In this document: piece by piece, positions 26,599-36,538 of the stretch
Numbering within the stretch: the first letter of the stretch is position 1
Layout of the letters: each line of letters begins with the position of its first letter
Assembly: GCA_014192425.1 (NCBI GenBank)
Contig: BJHK01000002.1
Coordinates: 218,076 to 282,075 of the forward strand
Direction: 5' to 3'
Length of the DNA stretch: 64,000 bases
Origin: Planctomycetia bacterium
Lineage (GTDB): Bacteria > Planctomycetota > Planctomycetia > Pirellulales > UBA1268
Translations under genes and position numbers: made by a program
Notes under the pieces: generated by a model
Database searches by the model: none
Told to the model about the DNA's origin: nothing
What the model saw: only the letters and a program-made list of their open reading frames with translations

Positions 26599-26841
26599 AT
26601 GCTCCCCGACGGGCTGAAATTTCCGAGCACCGCCGAGGTCGTCGCGGACGAGGCCGATCGGTTCCGCCGGGCCTCGCCTGCCGAACGGGTGCGGGCGATT
26701 CGCTCCGCCCTGTCGGCGGGCGCCCTGTTGATCGAACGGTCTCCGCGGCGGGATTTCCTCGCGGCCTACCGTCGCGAGCAGGAGGAAGCCGCCCGCGAGG
26801 CCATCAAACGATTCGTGGTTCGGCATGCCTGGCAGTCCTGA
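26599..26841 (+). CDS. Small conserved-type protein paired with a nucleotidyltransferase
   Basis: An 80-residue charged, all-helical protein: LKFPSTAEVVADEADRFR, ASPAERVRAIRSALSAGALL, then a helix RREQEEAAREAIKRFVVRHA. I recognise the general pattern (a short protein beginning with a FPST-like motif in front of a nucleotidyltransferase) but not a named family. AGAAGG at 26583-26588 supports ATG 26599 rather than the GTG at 26566. Its last 17 bases overlap the nucleotidyltransferase start, so the two are coupled. It may be the antitoxin-like or regulatory partner of that enzyme; this is inference. Confidence 0.65.
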   Translation: MLPDGLKFPSTAEVVADEADRFRRASPAERVRAIRSALSAGALLIERSPRRDFLAAYRREQEEAAREAIKRFVVRHAWQS

Positions 26842-27406
26842 ACCGCTGGCGGGCGATCTGGTGGCGGCCGTGGAAGGTCTCGGTGCGGCCTTCCAGGCAC
26901 GGGGCATCCGCTACGCCCTGCTGGGCGGACTGGCGACGATCCTCCGCGGTCGGCCGCGATTCACGCAGGACGTCGACGTGCTGCTCGACGTGCCGCAGGT
27001 CGAACTCCCCGGCCTGCTCGACGACCTCATCGACCGTGGGTTTTCCCTCGACCCGCCCACGGTCATCCGCCAGTACGTTCAGGAACACATGACTGCCTTC
27101 CGCTTCGGCGTCGTGCGCATCGACTGGCTCAAGCCGATCCTGCCGCTCTATGCCCATGCCCTCGCGGCGGCTACGGTGCTGCCATGGAGCGAAGGGCACA
27201 CGCTCCGCGTCCTCGCTCCAGAGGGGCTGATCATGACGAAGATGGTCGCCTTTCGGCCGCAGGATCAGGAGGACATCCGCACGCTCCTGGTTGCCAACCG
27301 CCACGACATCGACATCGACCTGATCCGCCACGAGTGGGCGCTGGTTGCCGGCGGCGAGGAAGAGCGGACGCATTGGCTGGAGACTGAACTGGCCGCGATC
27401 CGCTGA
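26825..27406 (+). CDS. Nucleotidyltransferase, AbiEii/MNT-like fold
   Basis: A 193-residue protein with the nucleotidyltransferase core: IRYALLGGLATILRG followed by PRFTQDVDVLLD, in which the G-G and D-x-D residues form the nucleotide and metal site. The later EGLIMTKMVAFRPQDQEDIR corresponds to the helix with conserved Lys found in AbiEii/DUF6036-type enzymes. Relatives include toxins of type IV systems and uncharacterised enzymes that modify tRNA or proteins. The overlapping small gene upstream makes a two-gene module. Activity and target are not deducible from sequence. A second, unpaired member lies at 46755-47342. Confidence 0.75.
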   Translation: MPGSPEPLAGDLVAAVEGLGAAFQARGIRYALLGGLATILRGRPRFTQDVDVLLDVPQVELPGLLDDLIDRGFSLDPPTVIRQYVQEHMTAFRFGVVRIDWLKPILPLYAHALAAATVLPWSEGHTLRVLAPEGLIMTKMVAFRPQDQEDIRTLLVANRHDIDIDLIRHEWALVAGGEEERTHWLETELAAIR

Positions 27407-27498
27407 CAGCCCGGCCGGAGAGATGCACCGCCGACGCGGACGGGATTCACCTGCCCCCACGGGTCACGCGCACCCCGGCCTGGCCGCTCATGGGCACG

Positions 27499-30400
27499 TC
27501 ACTCCTTCACCTCCAGGGCCACGCTCGCCGAGTGGGCGTTGAACTCGGGGGCGTAGCGGCTCTGGATCTTCGCGAAGCCGCTCGACGCCGTGCCCCGGTG
27601 GGCCGCCCGAACGGAATACTCGAAGACGTGCACACCCCGCGGCAGCCGCTCGAAGAACATCTGCGTCGCGGTGTCGCGGATCGCCACGTACCAGGCCGCC
27701 CCGTCGCCGTACCGCCAGCCCGAGAGCACGTCCACCGGTTCCGTGATGCTCGGCCGGTGGTCGGCGAGCTCCAGAAACTCGTAGTCGCGGTCACTCGTCA
27801 CCACGAGCCGGACGACGAGCTCGTCGCCGAGCGCGACTTTTGCATCACCTCCCTGCTTGACGGGCACGAGCTCCGGCCCAGCCTTCGTCATCCGCTTCAC
27901 GAACAGCTGCTTCTCAATGGAAAGTTCCTCGCGGCCCGCCGCCGGCACCTTCGAGATGTCGTCAAGGTACTGCCAGTGGACGCCGCCGAAGGCCAGCCCC
28001 TTGTCGGGCTTCGTGACCGTGATCGTCGCCATCTCCGGCTTGATCTCGCGGCGGGTGAACCGCTCCTCGAAGAAGCCGGTGCCGGCCTCGACCTTCGCCG
28101 GCTCGACCCGCTCGCCGCCGACGTCCACCGTGACGAGTTCCTGCGAGGCGAGCAGGTCGGTGCCGCGGCCGAGGAGCGCGCTGACTGCATCTGCAGTGGT
28201 GCGGCCGTTCTTCCAGCGGCTGGTTCGCTTTTGCGACAGCAGCCAGACCTTGAGGGCCTCGACCGCGTCCTTGTCGCCGGCCACCTCGTCAAAAGCCTCG
28301 ACCATGATCGCCTGCGCGGCGATCGGGGCGTAGTGCCAGCTCCACCAGCCGGGGTGCGGGTCCCGCCACCACATGCCCTGCCAGCTTTCCTTCTCTTCAC
28401 CCGGCTTGACGTCGGCATCGACCGCCCGTTGCTTGAGGCTGTCGATGATGGAAAGTGCCGTCTGCTTGTCGCCCGAGCGGGTCAGTGCGATCGCGAGCTG
28501 CCCCTGCGGAAGCCGGCCGTCGATCTTCATCCAGCACTTTCGCGCCACGTCGAACGCCCACTGGATCGCCGCGGCCGCCTCCCCCTGCGGGGGCGCGTCC
28601 TGCGTGAAGAAGCTCCGCGCATAGAGGGCGTAGACGCCCAGCGGCGTGAGCACGATCTGGTCGGGCTTGCCCGCCCAGAATTTCTCCGCCCGGCGCTTCT
28701 CCTCGACGAGCCGGCCGTCGAGCCAGGGGATCGTCTCGAGGGCCGGCTGGACGTCGATCTTCACGCCCGCCGTTCGCAACCGGCCGAAGCCGGCCACGAT
28801 GCCGAGCGTGACGGAGTCGCAGGTCCGGCCGCCGGGGAACCAGGGCCAGCCGCCGTCGCCGGTTCTCAAGCTCGCCAGCCGCGTCAGTGCGGCCTGCGTC
28901 TCGTTGCCGGCCCGCGTGGCGTCGAAGAGCAGCGCGATCCGGGCCCGCGCCTCCTTCTCGTCCACCGCGTCGCGGACCCAGGGCGTCTCGGCGAGGAGCG
29001 TCTTCACGAGGTCGGTGTTTTTCTCGAGTGGGCTTTCCAGCGCAGCGGTTCCCTTCCACTGCTCGAACACCCGGCCGATCCGCGGATCGCTCGTGGCGAG
29101 GTGCCGGGCGAGCGAGTTGGCATAGAGCCGCGTAAACAGCGTCTCGGTGCTCTCGTCGGACTGCTCCATGATCGAGGGCAACGCGAGCACGGCGTACCAG
29201 GCCGGGTTCGACGTGGCCTGGACGACGAGCGACTGGCTCTGGATATCGGCGCCGGCGGCAGCGTTAGCGGTTTGGGCCAGCCGGTCGAGCGACACCTTTC
29301 GCGTGCCCGGTCCGCGGATCGTGACGGGCACCGATTCACTGACCAGGACCTTACGTGGCAGGACCGGGATCAGGGCCTCCTCGCCGTCGGCGGCCTTGCC
29401 GGCGGAGCCGGTGGCCAGGTAGCGGAGGGCCTCGGTGCCGTCGGCCACCTTCACGGTGAACACGACCGGCTTCGATTCGCCGGCGGCAATATCAAAGGCC
29501 TTGCTCGACTCGCCGACGATCAGCCCGGCGCGGTTGGCGTCGGTGCGGGCGTCGGCGAGGGAAAACTTCACCGTGCCCGCGAGCCGGCCGGTGGACTTGT
29601 TGCTGACCTTCACCGGGATCTGCACGACGTCCCCCTCGCGGAGGAACCGGGGCATGACCGGCTCGACCATCAGGTCCTTTACAGACACGCATTCAGCCAC
29701 GATTGATCCGCTGCGAAGCGCCGCGTCGTGGGCGAGGCCCTTGAACTGCCAGGTCGTGAGCGTGTCGGGGAGCGTGAACTCGATCGACACGACGCCGTCC
29801 TTGCCGCTCGAAAGCGTCGGCAGGAAGAACGCCGTCTCGACGAGGTTTTTGCGCGGCGGCGGGGCCGCGGCGGCGGGGACCGCCGGGCCACCGGGGCCTT
29901 GTGGGTCGCCCGCCTGGAGTTTGTCGGCTTCATCGACTAGTCCGGTACGGGCCACGTTTGTATTGTCCAAGGCTTTGCTCGGGGCACCGGGTTTCACTGC
30001 GGCACCCATGGCAAAGGCTGCGAACTCAGCACCGGGTTTCGCCCCTTTCCGCATCCGCATGAGCATCCGGCCGCCGTTGCCTCCGCCGATGCCGCCCTCC
30101 CATCCCATCGCCGGCGTGCCAAAGGGATCCCGCAGCACGCGGTAGGTCAGCTGCGGCACACCCACCTGCGGCACGTCGAAGTGACCGAGGACGTGATTGA
30201 ACCCCTCGCCGCGATTGGTGAACGAGATGTTCAGCCAGCTCGACTCACGGCGGAACATTCCCATCAGGTCGCCCGGCCAGGCGTGGGCGGCCAGCGCGTC
30301 GAGCGACTGGTCGTAGGCAAGCGCCAGGAACTCGGCCGCGACGGGCGCGGCCGGCCCGGCCACCGGATCGGCGACGCTCATGATCTTCGCCCGCCAGATT

Positions 30401-33400
30401 TCCTTCGCCCCGGGCTCGAGCCGGCGGGTGAACCGCTCCCACTCGATCGCGAGTTTTTTGTTCGTCCACGGCACGTCGATCGTGCGGCTTTCGGAATGGA
30501 TCCGGCCGTCGCGGACCAGCCACGCCCGCACGGTGAACCCGCCCCGGTGGGCGTCGGTGACTTTCAGGCTCACCGGCCACTGCGTCCGCCCCGGCTCGGT
30601 CCAGTACCGCGCGATCGTTTTTCCTGACTGCGAAATCTCGACGAGGGCCCGCCCCTTCGCATAGCCGGTGCCGACGAAGGCCGAGAACTCGGCGTTCGGC
30701 TCCACCGACTGCTTTTCGGACTTCATCACGAACGCCCGCTTCACGCCGTAGCGGTCGGCGGCCGGATCGACCACCTCGATCACCTGCTCGGCCCTCACCG
30801 CCGGCACGTCGCCGGCCGCCGGGATCTCGAACACCGCCTTGTAGATGCCCGCCGGCAGGTTCGCCGTCGCCTCGGTTTTTCCAGTCGCCTTGTCGGTGGT
30901 GATCTTCTGCGTGAACACGGCCTCACCGGCTGCCCAGGTCTGCGGGTTGGCGGGATCGGGCTCGACCGGCCGCCCGGCCGCCGGCGCGATGTCGCGGCCT
31001 CGACCACGGCCGCGGAACGGCCGCGGCATCCCGCCCGGGCCACCGAACAGGTCGCCGCGGGCCACCTCCGCCGGCTGCACGAGCCGCGACACGGTGAGCG
31101 TGCCGGCCGCCGCGCGGGGCTGGCCGTCGAGCGTGGTTGTGCCGATGCCGATCTTCACGGCCGCGGGCTCGCCGCGGACGACCGCCTGCCACTCCCTGGC
31201 CGACACGCTCGCTTCGACGTCGGTGTAGCCGACGCTCACGCTTTGGGAATCACTGCGGGTTTCGCCGCTGGTATCCGTGACATCGGCGACAACGGCAAAC
31301 GTGAAGACCGGCAGCGACTCCTTGGGCACCGCGCGGTCGGGCTTCGCCGTGAACGTGACCGTGAATTTTCCTGCGTCGTCGCTGACGGCCGTGCCGCGGG
31401 CGATCCGCTGCCCGCCCGCGTCGAACGGCAGCCAGGGGAAGAACCAGCGGCACCAGAAAGGCCAGCGGACCTGCCGCGTGACGTGCCATTTTACCTTTGC
31501 ACCGGAGACGGGCAGGCCCGTGTAGGTCGTGGCCGTGCCGGAGAGCACGACGTCGCCGCCGAGCGGCGGGCTCTTCTCGGGCGCCGCGAGCTTCACGAGA
31601 AACTTCGGTCGCTTGTACTCCTCGACGCGGACACCCACCGCGCCCCCGAAGCCGTTGTTGCCCGGCGCCCGGGCCTGGATCGACCATTGGCCCGGCAGGG
31701 CACCGGTCGCAATCGGAAAATTACCGGCGAACGAACCGTTGGCAGAGGTCTTGTGGGTCGCCTTGGCCACCTCGCGGCCGTTGGCATCATTGAGCACGAC
31801 GATGATTTCGCGATCGGCCACGGCGCGGTACTCGGCCTTGGCATGGTCACCCGCGCAGGCGATCCCCTTGTAGTGGACGATCTGGCCGGGGCGATGGATG
31901 CCGCGGTCGGTGACGAGCACGATCGACTTGTAGCCCGAGGGCTGCTCGTTGCGCCAGACGTGGGTCGGATCGGTGGCGGCAGTGTGCCGCTTGTCTCCGC
32001 GGTCGGCCGTGGCCACGACGACGACTTCCTTCTGGTTCGGAACCGCGACCTCGTAGCGGCCATCCTTGTCGGTGGTGACGGTGGCGGCATCGGTGAACGG
32101 CGGCGGACCACCGCGATCGCCACGGACGAACGCCTTGACCGTCGCCCCGGCGACCGGCTCCCCGGAGGCGATGTCGACGACGTGGCCGGCAAGGCCCGCC
32201 GCATGCGGGTTCTGCTCCGACACGATCGCCAGGTGCGTGACGTGAACCAGCGTCACGAAGACGACGTTGTCCTGCTCGCCGAAATTTTCCTTGTGGCTGG
32301 CGATCACCCAGTACGCCCCGGGCTCGAGACCGGCCGCGTCGAACGCGGCCGCCACCGGGATGTCCTGGTGCCGCTGCCGGTAGTCGGGCGTGGCGGGGAG
32401 GTCGGCGGCGTGCTGCTTCACGGCCGGCAGGGCGAGGATCGCCTTGCGGTCGGCGTCGTCGATCCAGTTGCCGTGCGGCTTGCCCGCCTTGAGCCGGCCG
32501 AGAAAATCGGCCTTCGCCAGCCGGAGCTGAACCTTGGCGATGTTCCGGTAGGTGACGCGGACGACCGGCCATGGGTCGGCCCAGGAGGATTCCGTCGCGA
32601 GCGACAGTTCACGGCTCTCGATCTGTGCGACGAGGTTTTTGCACATCGCCCCACCGGGGCTCTTGGGGTGCGACTCCGCACCGGCCAGTGCGATCTTCCG
32701 GGCTTCGATGAGGTCGCCCGACTCGCCCTGCCCGTCGCCCTGCTGGATCAGGCTGGCGAGGTGAAACCGGCCGAGCGATGCGGTCTCGTGGTCGCCGGCC
32801 CGCTCGATGAACGCCCGCAGGGCCGCCTCCTTGCGGTCAACGAGGGCACCGGGCTCCCCCGTGGCGACGACGGCGCCGCTGGCCCACAGGATTCGGTCGA
32901 GGTCGGCGGCAAGGAAGGCAGTGCGGTCGTTGTCTCCCTTATGGAAGATGAGCAGATCACGGTAGAGGCGGACCGTGTCGAGCAGCGGCGAATCGGTGTC
33001 GGTGACGGTGTTGTCTTTCTCGGGCTGCCAGTTCAAAAACTCCTCGGGCGTGCCGAGCGCCGGCGAATCGGCGCCGATCTCGAAAGCATCCTCGGGGGCC
33101 ACGAGCCCGCGCTCGCCGGAACTCGAAAACTCGATCGCGTCGCGAACGACCACGTCCCAGACGGTGGGCCGGTAGGCGTCGGACATCGCCCCCTTCTCGA
33201 TGATCGCCGACCACTCGGCGACCGGGAGTTTTTGGAGTGCGGCCCGCTCGGGGCTCCCGGGTGCGCCGACGGCCGCGGCGAACCGCTTCCTGATCTCGGC
33301 GACGATCGCCGGCAGGTCCCATTCGGCGAGCTTCGTGAGGTCCTTGGCGTCGGCGCCCCCCTGCGTGCGCTCTTGGTACCGCCAGCGGTTCGCTTGAAAA

Positions 33401-33816
33401 TAGCCCCAGGTCCAGTTGGCTCGGATGGCCTCGAGCACGCCCTTTGTCTCGGCCGGCGCCCTGTCGATCGCGGCGGCGAGGCGGAGCACCCGCTCGGGGT
33501 CGTCACCGGGCCGGTCGCCCGTCTCGGTGAGGATCCGCGTAGCGATCGCCCGGGCCGCTTCGGCCCAGGCCTTGTCCTGCACGGCGGAGGCCTCGACGCC
33601 GGCGAGGGCCTGGAGGGCGGTCTTCGGCTTCCCCTCCTCGAGCGCCTTCTCGACGGTCTTCCAGGCCGCGGCCCGGTCGGCGGGGGGCACGGCGTCATCA
33701 CCGACGGCGAGGGGACGCATCAGAATCGGGCCTCCTGCGAGCAGGCCCACCATGGCGATGGCGGCGGCGAGCCGGCGTGATGCGATGGTATGGCGCGGGT
33801 GACGGTGGGGAAACAT
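27499..33816 (-). CDS. Large alpha-2-macroglobulin-family protein without thioester cysteine
   Basis: A 2105-residue exported protein, the longest gene in the window. Order: signal sequence (about 14-38), helical region (about 45-380), a carboxypeptidase-regulatory-like/Cna-B type domain (about 540-615; GEPVAGATVKAFV, DKDGRYEVAVPNQK), macroglobulin repeats beginning GIHRPGQIVHYKGIA (about 650), the central A2M block FFLPTLSSGKDGVVSIEF and PDTLTTWQFKGLAHD (about 1330-1370), and an alpha-alpha toroid C-terminal domain. Where reactive members have C-x-E-Q, this one reads IMEQ (I1549), so it cannot form the thioester that traps proteases. A structural or envelope role is possible. Start ATG 33816 follows CGGAG. 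TATAGT at 33868-33863 may be its -10 box. Confidence 0.85.
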   Translation of the reverse strand: MFPHRHPRHTIASRRLAAAIAMVGLLAGGPILMRPLAVGDDAVPPADRAAAWKTVEKALEEGKPKTALQALAGVEASAVQDKAWAEAARAIATRILTETGDRPGDDPERVLRLAAAIDRAPAETKGVLEAIRANWTWGYFQANRWRYQERTQGGADAKDLTKLAEWDLPAIVAEIRKRFAAAVGAPGSPERAALQKLPVAEWSAIIEKGAMSDAYRPTVWDVVVRDAIEFSSSGERGLVAPEDAFEIGADSPALGTPEEFLNWQPEKDNTVTDTDSPLLDTVRLYRDLLIFHKGDNDRTAFLAADLDRILWASGAVVATGEPGALVDRKEAALRAFIERAGDHETASLGRFHLASLIQQGDGQGESGDLIEARKIALAGAESHPKSPGGAMCKNLVAQIESRELSLATESSWADPWPVVRVTYRNIAKVQLRLAKADFLGRLKAGKPHGNWIDDADRKAILALPAVKQHAADLPATPDYRQRHQDIPVAAAFDAAGLEPGAYWVIASHKENFGEQDNVVFVTLVHVTHLAIVSEQNPHAAGLAGHVVDIASGEPVAGATVKAFVRGDRGGPPPFTDAATVTTDKDGRYEVAVPNQKEVVVVATADRGDKRHTAATDPTHVWRNEQPSGYKSIVLVTDRGIHRPGQIVHYKGIACAGDHAKAEYRAVADREIIVVLNDANGREVAKATHKTSANGSFAGNFPIATGALPGQWSIQARAPGNNGFGGAVGVRVEEYKRPKFLVKLAAPEKSPPLGGDVVLSGTATTYTGLPVSGAKVKWHVTRQVRWPFWCRWFFPWLPFDAGGQRIARGTAVSDDAGKFTVTFTAKPDRAVPKESLPVFTFAVVADVTDTSGETRSDSQSVSVGYTDVEASVSAREWQAVVRGEPAAVKIGIGTTTLDGQPRAAAGTLTVSRLVQPAEVARGDLFGGPGGMPRPFRGRGRGRDIAPAAGRPVEPDPANPQTWAAGEAVFTQKITTDKATGKTEATANLPAGIYKAVFEIPAAGDVPAVRAEQVIEVVDPAADRYGVKRAFVMKSEKQSVEPNAEFSAFVGTGYAKGRALVEISQSGKTIARYWTEPGRTQWPVSLKVTDAHRGGFTVRAWLVRDGRIHSESRTIDVPWTNKKLAIEWERFTRRLEPGAKEIWRAKIMSVADPVAGPAAPVAAEFLALAYDQSLDALAAHAWPGDLMGMFRRESSWLNISFTNRGEGFNHVLGHFDVPQVGVPQLTYRVLRDPFGTPAMGWEGGIGGGNGGRMLMRMRKGAKPGAEFAAFAMGAAVKPGAPSKALDNTNVARTGLVDEADKLQAGDPQGPGGPAVPAAAAPPPRKNLVETAFFLPTLSSGKDGVVSIEFTLPDTLTTWQFKGLAHDAALRSGSIVAECVSVKDLMVEPVMPRFLREGDVVQIPVKVSNKSTGRLAGTVKFSLADARTDANRAGLIVGESSKAFDIAAGESKPVVFTVKVADGTEALRYLATGSAGKAADGEEALIPVLPRKVLVSESVPVTIRGPGTRKVSLDRLAQTANAAAGADIQSQSLVVQATSNPAWYAVLALPSIMEQSDESTETLFTRLYANSLARHLATSDPRIGRVFEQWKGTAALESPLEKNTDLVKTLLAETPWVRDAVDEKEARARIALLFDATRAGNETQAALTRLASLRTGDGGWPWFPGGRTCDSVTLGIVAGFGRLRTAGVKIDVQPALETIPWLDGRLVEEKRRAEKFWAGKPDQIVLTPLGVYALYARSFFTQDAPPQGEAAAAIQWAFDVARKCWMKIDGRLPQGQLAIALTRSGDKQTALSIIDSLKQRAVDADVKPGEEKESWQGMWWRDPHPGWWSWHYAPIAAQAIMVEAFDEVAGDKDAVEALKVWLLSQKRTSRWKNGRTTADAVSALLGRGTDLLASQELVTVDVGGERVEPAKVEAGTGFFEERFTRREIKPEMATITVTKPDKGLAFGGVHWQYLDDISKVPAAGREELSIEKQLFVKRMTKAGPELVPVKQGGDAKVALGDELVVRLVVTSDRDYEFLELADHRPSITEPVDVLSGWRYGDGAAWYVAIRDTATQMFFERLPRGVHVFEYSVRAAHRGTASSGFAKIQSRYAPEFNAHSASVALEVKE

Positions 33817-34041
33817 GCGGTACTCCGTCGAAGGTCTGTGGCCCCGTGTGCCGGGACGGTGAACTATAAGGAATCGCGGCTCGGCCGACTCTTCGACGCG
33901 CGGCGAATGGAAAAGGTTCCCAGAGCCGTCGGACCGCGGTCAGGGCCAGGCGCCCGGCGCGGTAAACCTCCGGCTTCACCACCGCCGGGGCAAGGCCGCC
34001 AGGGACATGGATGGCCCGACAGCCGTGAACCAGCCCGGCCT

Positions 34042-34527
34042 CTACCGCGGCGGCTGGTCGTCGTCCATCGTGCTGATGTAGCTGCGCAGCCGCTCCAGTT
34101 CGTCGGTCACGTGCCGCAGCTTGAGCATGTTTTCCACCCGCTTCACCAGCTCCACCCGGTTCACCGGCTTGGAGAGGAAGTCGTCGGTGCCCGCCGCGAC
34201 CGCCCGCTCGATGTCGCCGAGCTCGCCGAGGGCCGTGACCATCAGGATCATGATCGGGCTCGTGGCCGGGTCGCCCTTGATCCGCTCGCAGACCTCGAAG
34301 CCGGAGAGCTTCGGCATCATCACGTCGAGGAGGATCACGTCGGGGTGGAACGCGGCCACCTTGTCGAGCGTGTCGCCGCCGTCCACCGCCGTGGCGATCT
34401 CGCAGTCGATGTCGGCGAGATACGCCTCGAGCAGTTCGCGGTTGGGCTCGTTGTCGTCGGCGATGAGCACGCGGCTGCGCCGCGGCTCGGCCGCGGGCTT
34501 GTCGGTCGCCGTCCGGCGTTTGGTCAT
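34042..34527 (-). CDS. Single-domain response regulator (CheY-like)
   Basis: A 161-residue protein with one receiver domain and no output domain. Seen: VLIADDNEPNRELL (acidic pair), phospho-acceptor Asp in VILLDVMMPKLSGFEV, TALGELGDIERAVAAG and the conserved Lys in DFLSKPVNRVEL. It has an N-terminal basic extension of about 18 residues and a C-terminal helix of about 25 residues (VENMLKLRHVTDELERL) that may dimerise. It follows the DUF2617 gene by 47 bases on the same strand and is probably co-transcribed. Its kinase is not nearby. Confidence 0.88.
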   Translation of the reverse strand: MTKRRTATDKPAAEPRRSRVLIADDNEPNRELLEAYLADIDCEIATAVDGGDTLDKVAAFHPDVILLDVMMPKLSGFEVCERIKGDPATSPIMILMVTALGELGDIERAVAAGTDDFLSKPVNRVELVKRVENMLKLRHVTDELERLRSYISTMDDDQPPR

Positions 34528-34574
34528 CGGCGTGTCCCCGAAATGCGTGGATGGACGGGCTGCGGCGGCCGCCG

Positions 34575-35189
34575 TCACGGCGCCTCGAAGAGCGACTGGC
34601 TCTTCACGATCGCCAGGTCGTCGGGAAAGGTGTGGAAGGCCTGCACGATCAGGCCCCGCGGCCGGGTCTCGACGTTGATCCAGCTCAGGGCGCCCAGTGC
34701 CAGCCGCCCCCCGGATTCGAAACGGTGGAGCAGGCCGCGCTTCCGGCCCTCCCCGGCGAGTTCCTCCTGGAACGTCCAGAACACCTCCTCGGCGACCGTC
34801 TCCAGTTGGAAGCAGGTCTGGTAGCAGGCCCCGCCGCGGCACTCGAGCCGGTCGCTCCGCTCTCCGGCGATGCGGTGGGAGATCAGCCGGCGACGCTGCG
34901 GCAGCGGCTGCTTCTGGCTGGCCGCCAGTTCGGTGAGCGTCAGCCCGTCCTTGCGCCACGTGACGAGATGACCGGCCTCCGTGATCGCGATGCTGGCAGA
35001 GTAAACGCCGCGGTCGATCGTGCGCGCGGCGCGGATCTCGAACAACTCCGGATGCAGGACGCGGCCGTAGAGTTGGAAGACGAGGTCGGCGACGTGGGGA
35101 CGAACCGAGAGCACGGGGCGCACGCTTTCCAAGGACACGACCGGCACCGGGCGGCGGACGCGGCGTCCACGATGGCCCGCCGCTTTCAT
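34575..35189 (-). CDS. DUF2617 family protein
   Basis: A 204-residue protein resembling DUF2617, a family without known function. Seen: VADLVFQLYGRVLHPELFEI with RTIDRGVYSASIAITEAGH and VTWRKDGLTLTELA, which fit that family, then a C-terminal part with a CRGGACYQTCFQLE stretch (three Cys, possible metal or disulfide) and VFWTFQEELAGEGRKRGLL. ATG 35189 is preceded on the minus strand by TATACT (35199-35194) with only four bases between, so translation may start at or near the 5' end of the message. The receiver-only regulator gene follows. Confidence 0.7.
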   Translation of the reverse strand: MKAAGHRGRRVRRPVPVVSLESVRPVLSVRPHVADLVFQLYGRVLHPELFEIRAARTIDRGVYSASIAITEAGHLVTWRKDGLTLTELAASQKQPLPQRRRLISHRIAGERSDRLECRGGACYQTCFQLETVAEEVFWTFQEELAGEGRKRGLLHRFESGGRLALGALSWINVETRPRGLIVQAFHTFPDDLAIVKSQSLFEAP

Positions 35190-35283
35190 GGTGAGTATAG
35201 GGCGACGCCGCGGCATGCACCAAGCGACGGTGAAACGCCGCGAGCGGCATGGAAAATCGGGCACGGCCCGCATGGTCAGGCGC

Positions 35284-36099
35284 TCACACGAGCCCCACGA
35301 GCATGTCGTACGCTGCATGCGTGCCGGCCGCGATCCCGAAGCCCCGCCAGAGGAACAGGCCGGCGAAGAACAGCCCCGCGATCGTACGAAAGGTGAAACT
35401 GTAGGGCTCGAACGTGTCGCCGAGCGGGCCCACGTAGTGCGCGGCGCTGAACAACAGGCTCGAAACGACGAGCCCGCCCACGGCAGCCCGCGGCACGGAC
35501 ATGCCCAGACGGGCGAAGCACCAGGCAAGCGCCGGCAACAGCAGGAGCCGAAACAGCACTTCTTCGTACAGTCCGGCCCCGCAAAACCCGATCAATCGGC
35601 TGAAAAAACCCTCCCGGGCGGCGTTGGCGGCCAGCGGCCAGAGCCGGTCCTGGAGCCGGGCGATGGCGACAAGCGCCATGGCCCAGAGCAGGCACTCCGC
35701 CGCCATGCCGGCGAGGACGGCGGGCGAAAACCGCCACCGGTCGTGCTCGACATGGTGCCAGGCCAACAGCCCGACGATCGTCAGCACCGGGAGCAGGAAA
35801 TAGGAGCCGAAACCGAGGGCATCGAGCAGTTGCCGAAGCCAGACATCGGCACCGTTGCGGGGCGAACCGCGGCCGAGCATGAGCACGCCCCCTTCGTAGG
35901 CGAGCACGAGCGGCAGAGAGAACACCAGGCTCGTCAAAGGCGTCCGCGACAGCCGCCAGTAGGTGTCGGCGGCAGAAGCCGGGGCCGTCTCCTCGATGAC
36001 AGCGCCAGAAAAATCAGCGCTCTGCGCGGATTCGATGGTGGCGAGCAGATCCTCGACGGGATCCGGACCTTCTCCCGACGATGACTGCGCTGCTGTCAT
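35284..36099 (-). CDS. CPBP-family intramembrane metalloprotease
   Basis: A 271-residue polytopic membrane protein with CPBP (Abi/Rce1-type) motifs: GLYEEVLFRLLLLP (EExxxR, near residues 176-186), FSAAHYVG (FxxxH) and HAAYDMLVG (HxxxD in place of the usual HxxxN/B). Members are glutamate proteases acting inside the membrane. The first 65 residues are soluble and acidic. Start ATG 36099 (MTAAQSSSGEG); an upstream ATG at 36195 adds residues without resemblance. A second CPBP domain occurs in this window fused to an ABC permease (54553-56784). Confidence 0.8.
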   Translation of the reverse strand: MTAAQSSSGEGPDPVEDLLATIESAQSADFSGAVIEETAPASAADTYWRLSRTPLTSLVFSLPLVLAYEGGVLMLGRGSPRNGADVWLRQLLDALGFGSYFLLPVLTIVGLLAWHHVEHDRWRFSPAVLAGMAAECLLWAMALVAIARLQDRLWPLAANAAREGFFSRLIGFCGAGLYEEVLFRLLLLPALAWCFARLGMSVPRAAVGGLVVSSLLFSAAHYVGPLGDTFEPYSFTFRTIAGLFFAGLFLWRGFGIAAGTHAAYDMLVGLV

Positions 36100-36538
36100 G
36101 AAAAAAATTCTGTCCGCGCTGCCGCCCGTTTCATGGCCGGTTTTCTCATCCCGCGGACCAGTCGATGTCGCGCCACCACGGCATGTCCTTGACAAGATCG
36201 GACCGCGCCACAGAATGCCTCTCCATCACGTCGGCCCTGTGTGCGGACGACGCGATGCAACGAACTTCACGGCGTCGATCGCGAAAATCCTACCACTCTG
36301 ACCGGTTGCCTGGCCAACGGCAGGTTCGGCGGGAATCGACGGTGAAATTGGGGGGCGACGACTTGAGGGATCGACAGTCGACGACCTTGGTCGTGGCCTG
36401 GATGTCCCCCCCGTTTTTTGCCGCGTCCGCTGCCGGGGGCGTCTCGTCCCCGGTGGTGGGCAGCGCGGTCTGAATTGGCTGTGCGTGCCCGGGAACCGGT
36501 AGAATCCTCCGGACCAATTCCAGGTCGCAGGAAACGCC
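36100..36538. other. Intergenic region between divergent CPBP and folK genes
   Basis: These 439 bases hold no supported gene. On the plus strand TTGACA (36189-36194) is followed after 16 bases by CAGAAT (36211-36216), a plausible sigma70-type promoter but 320 bases ahead of folK. A second -10-like box, TAGAAT, lies at 36502-36507, about 30 bases before the folK ATG. I see no convincing terminator or structured leader. Confidence 0.35.
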
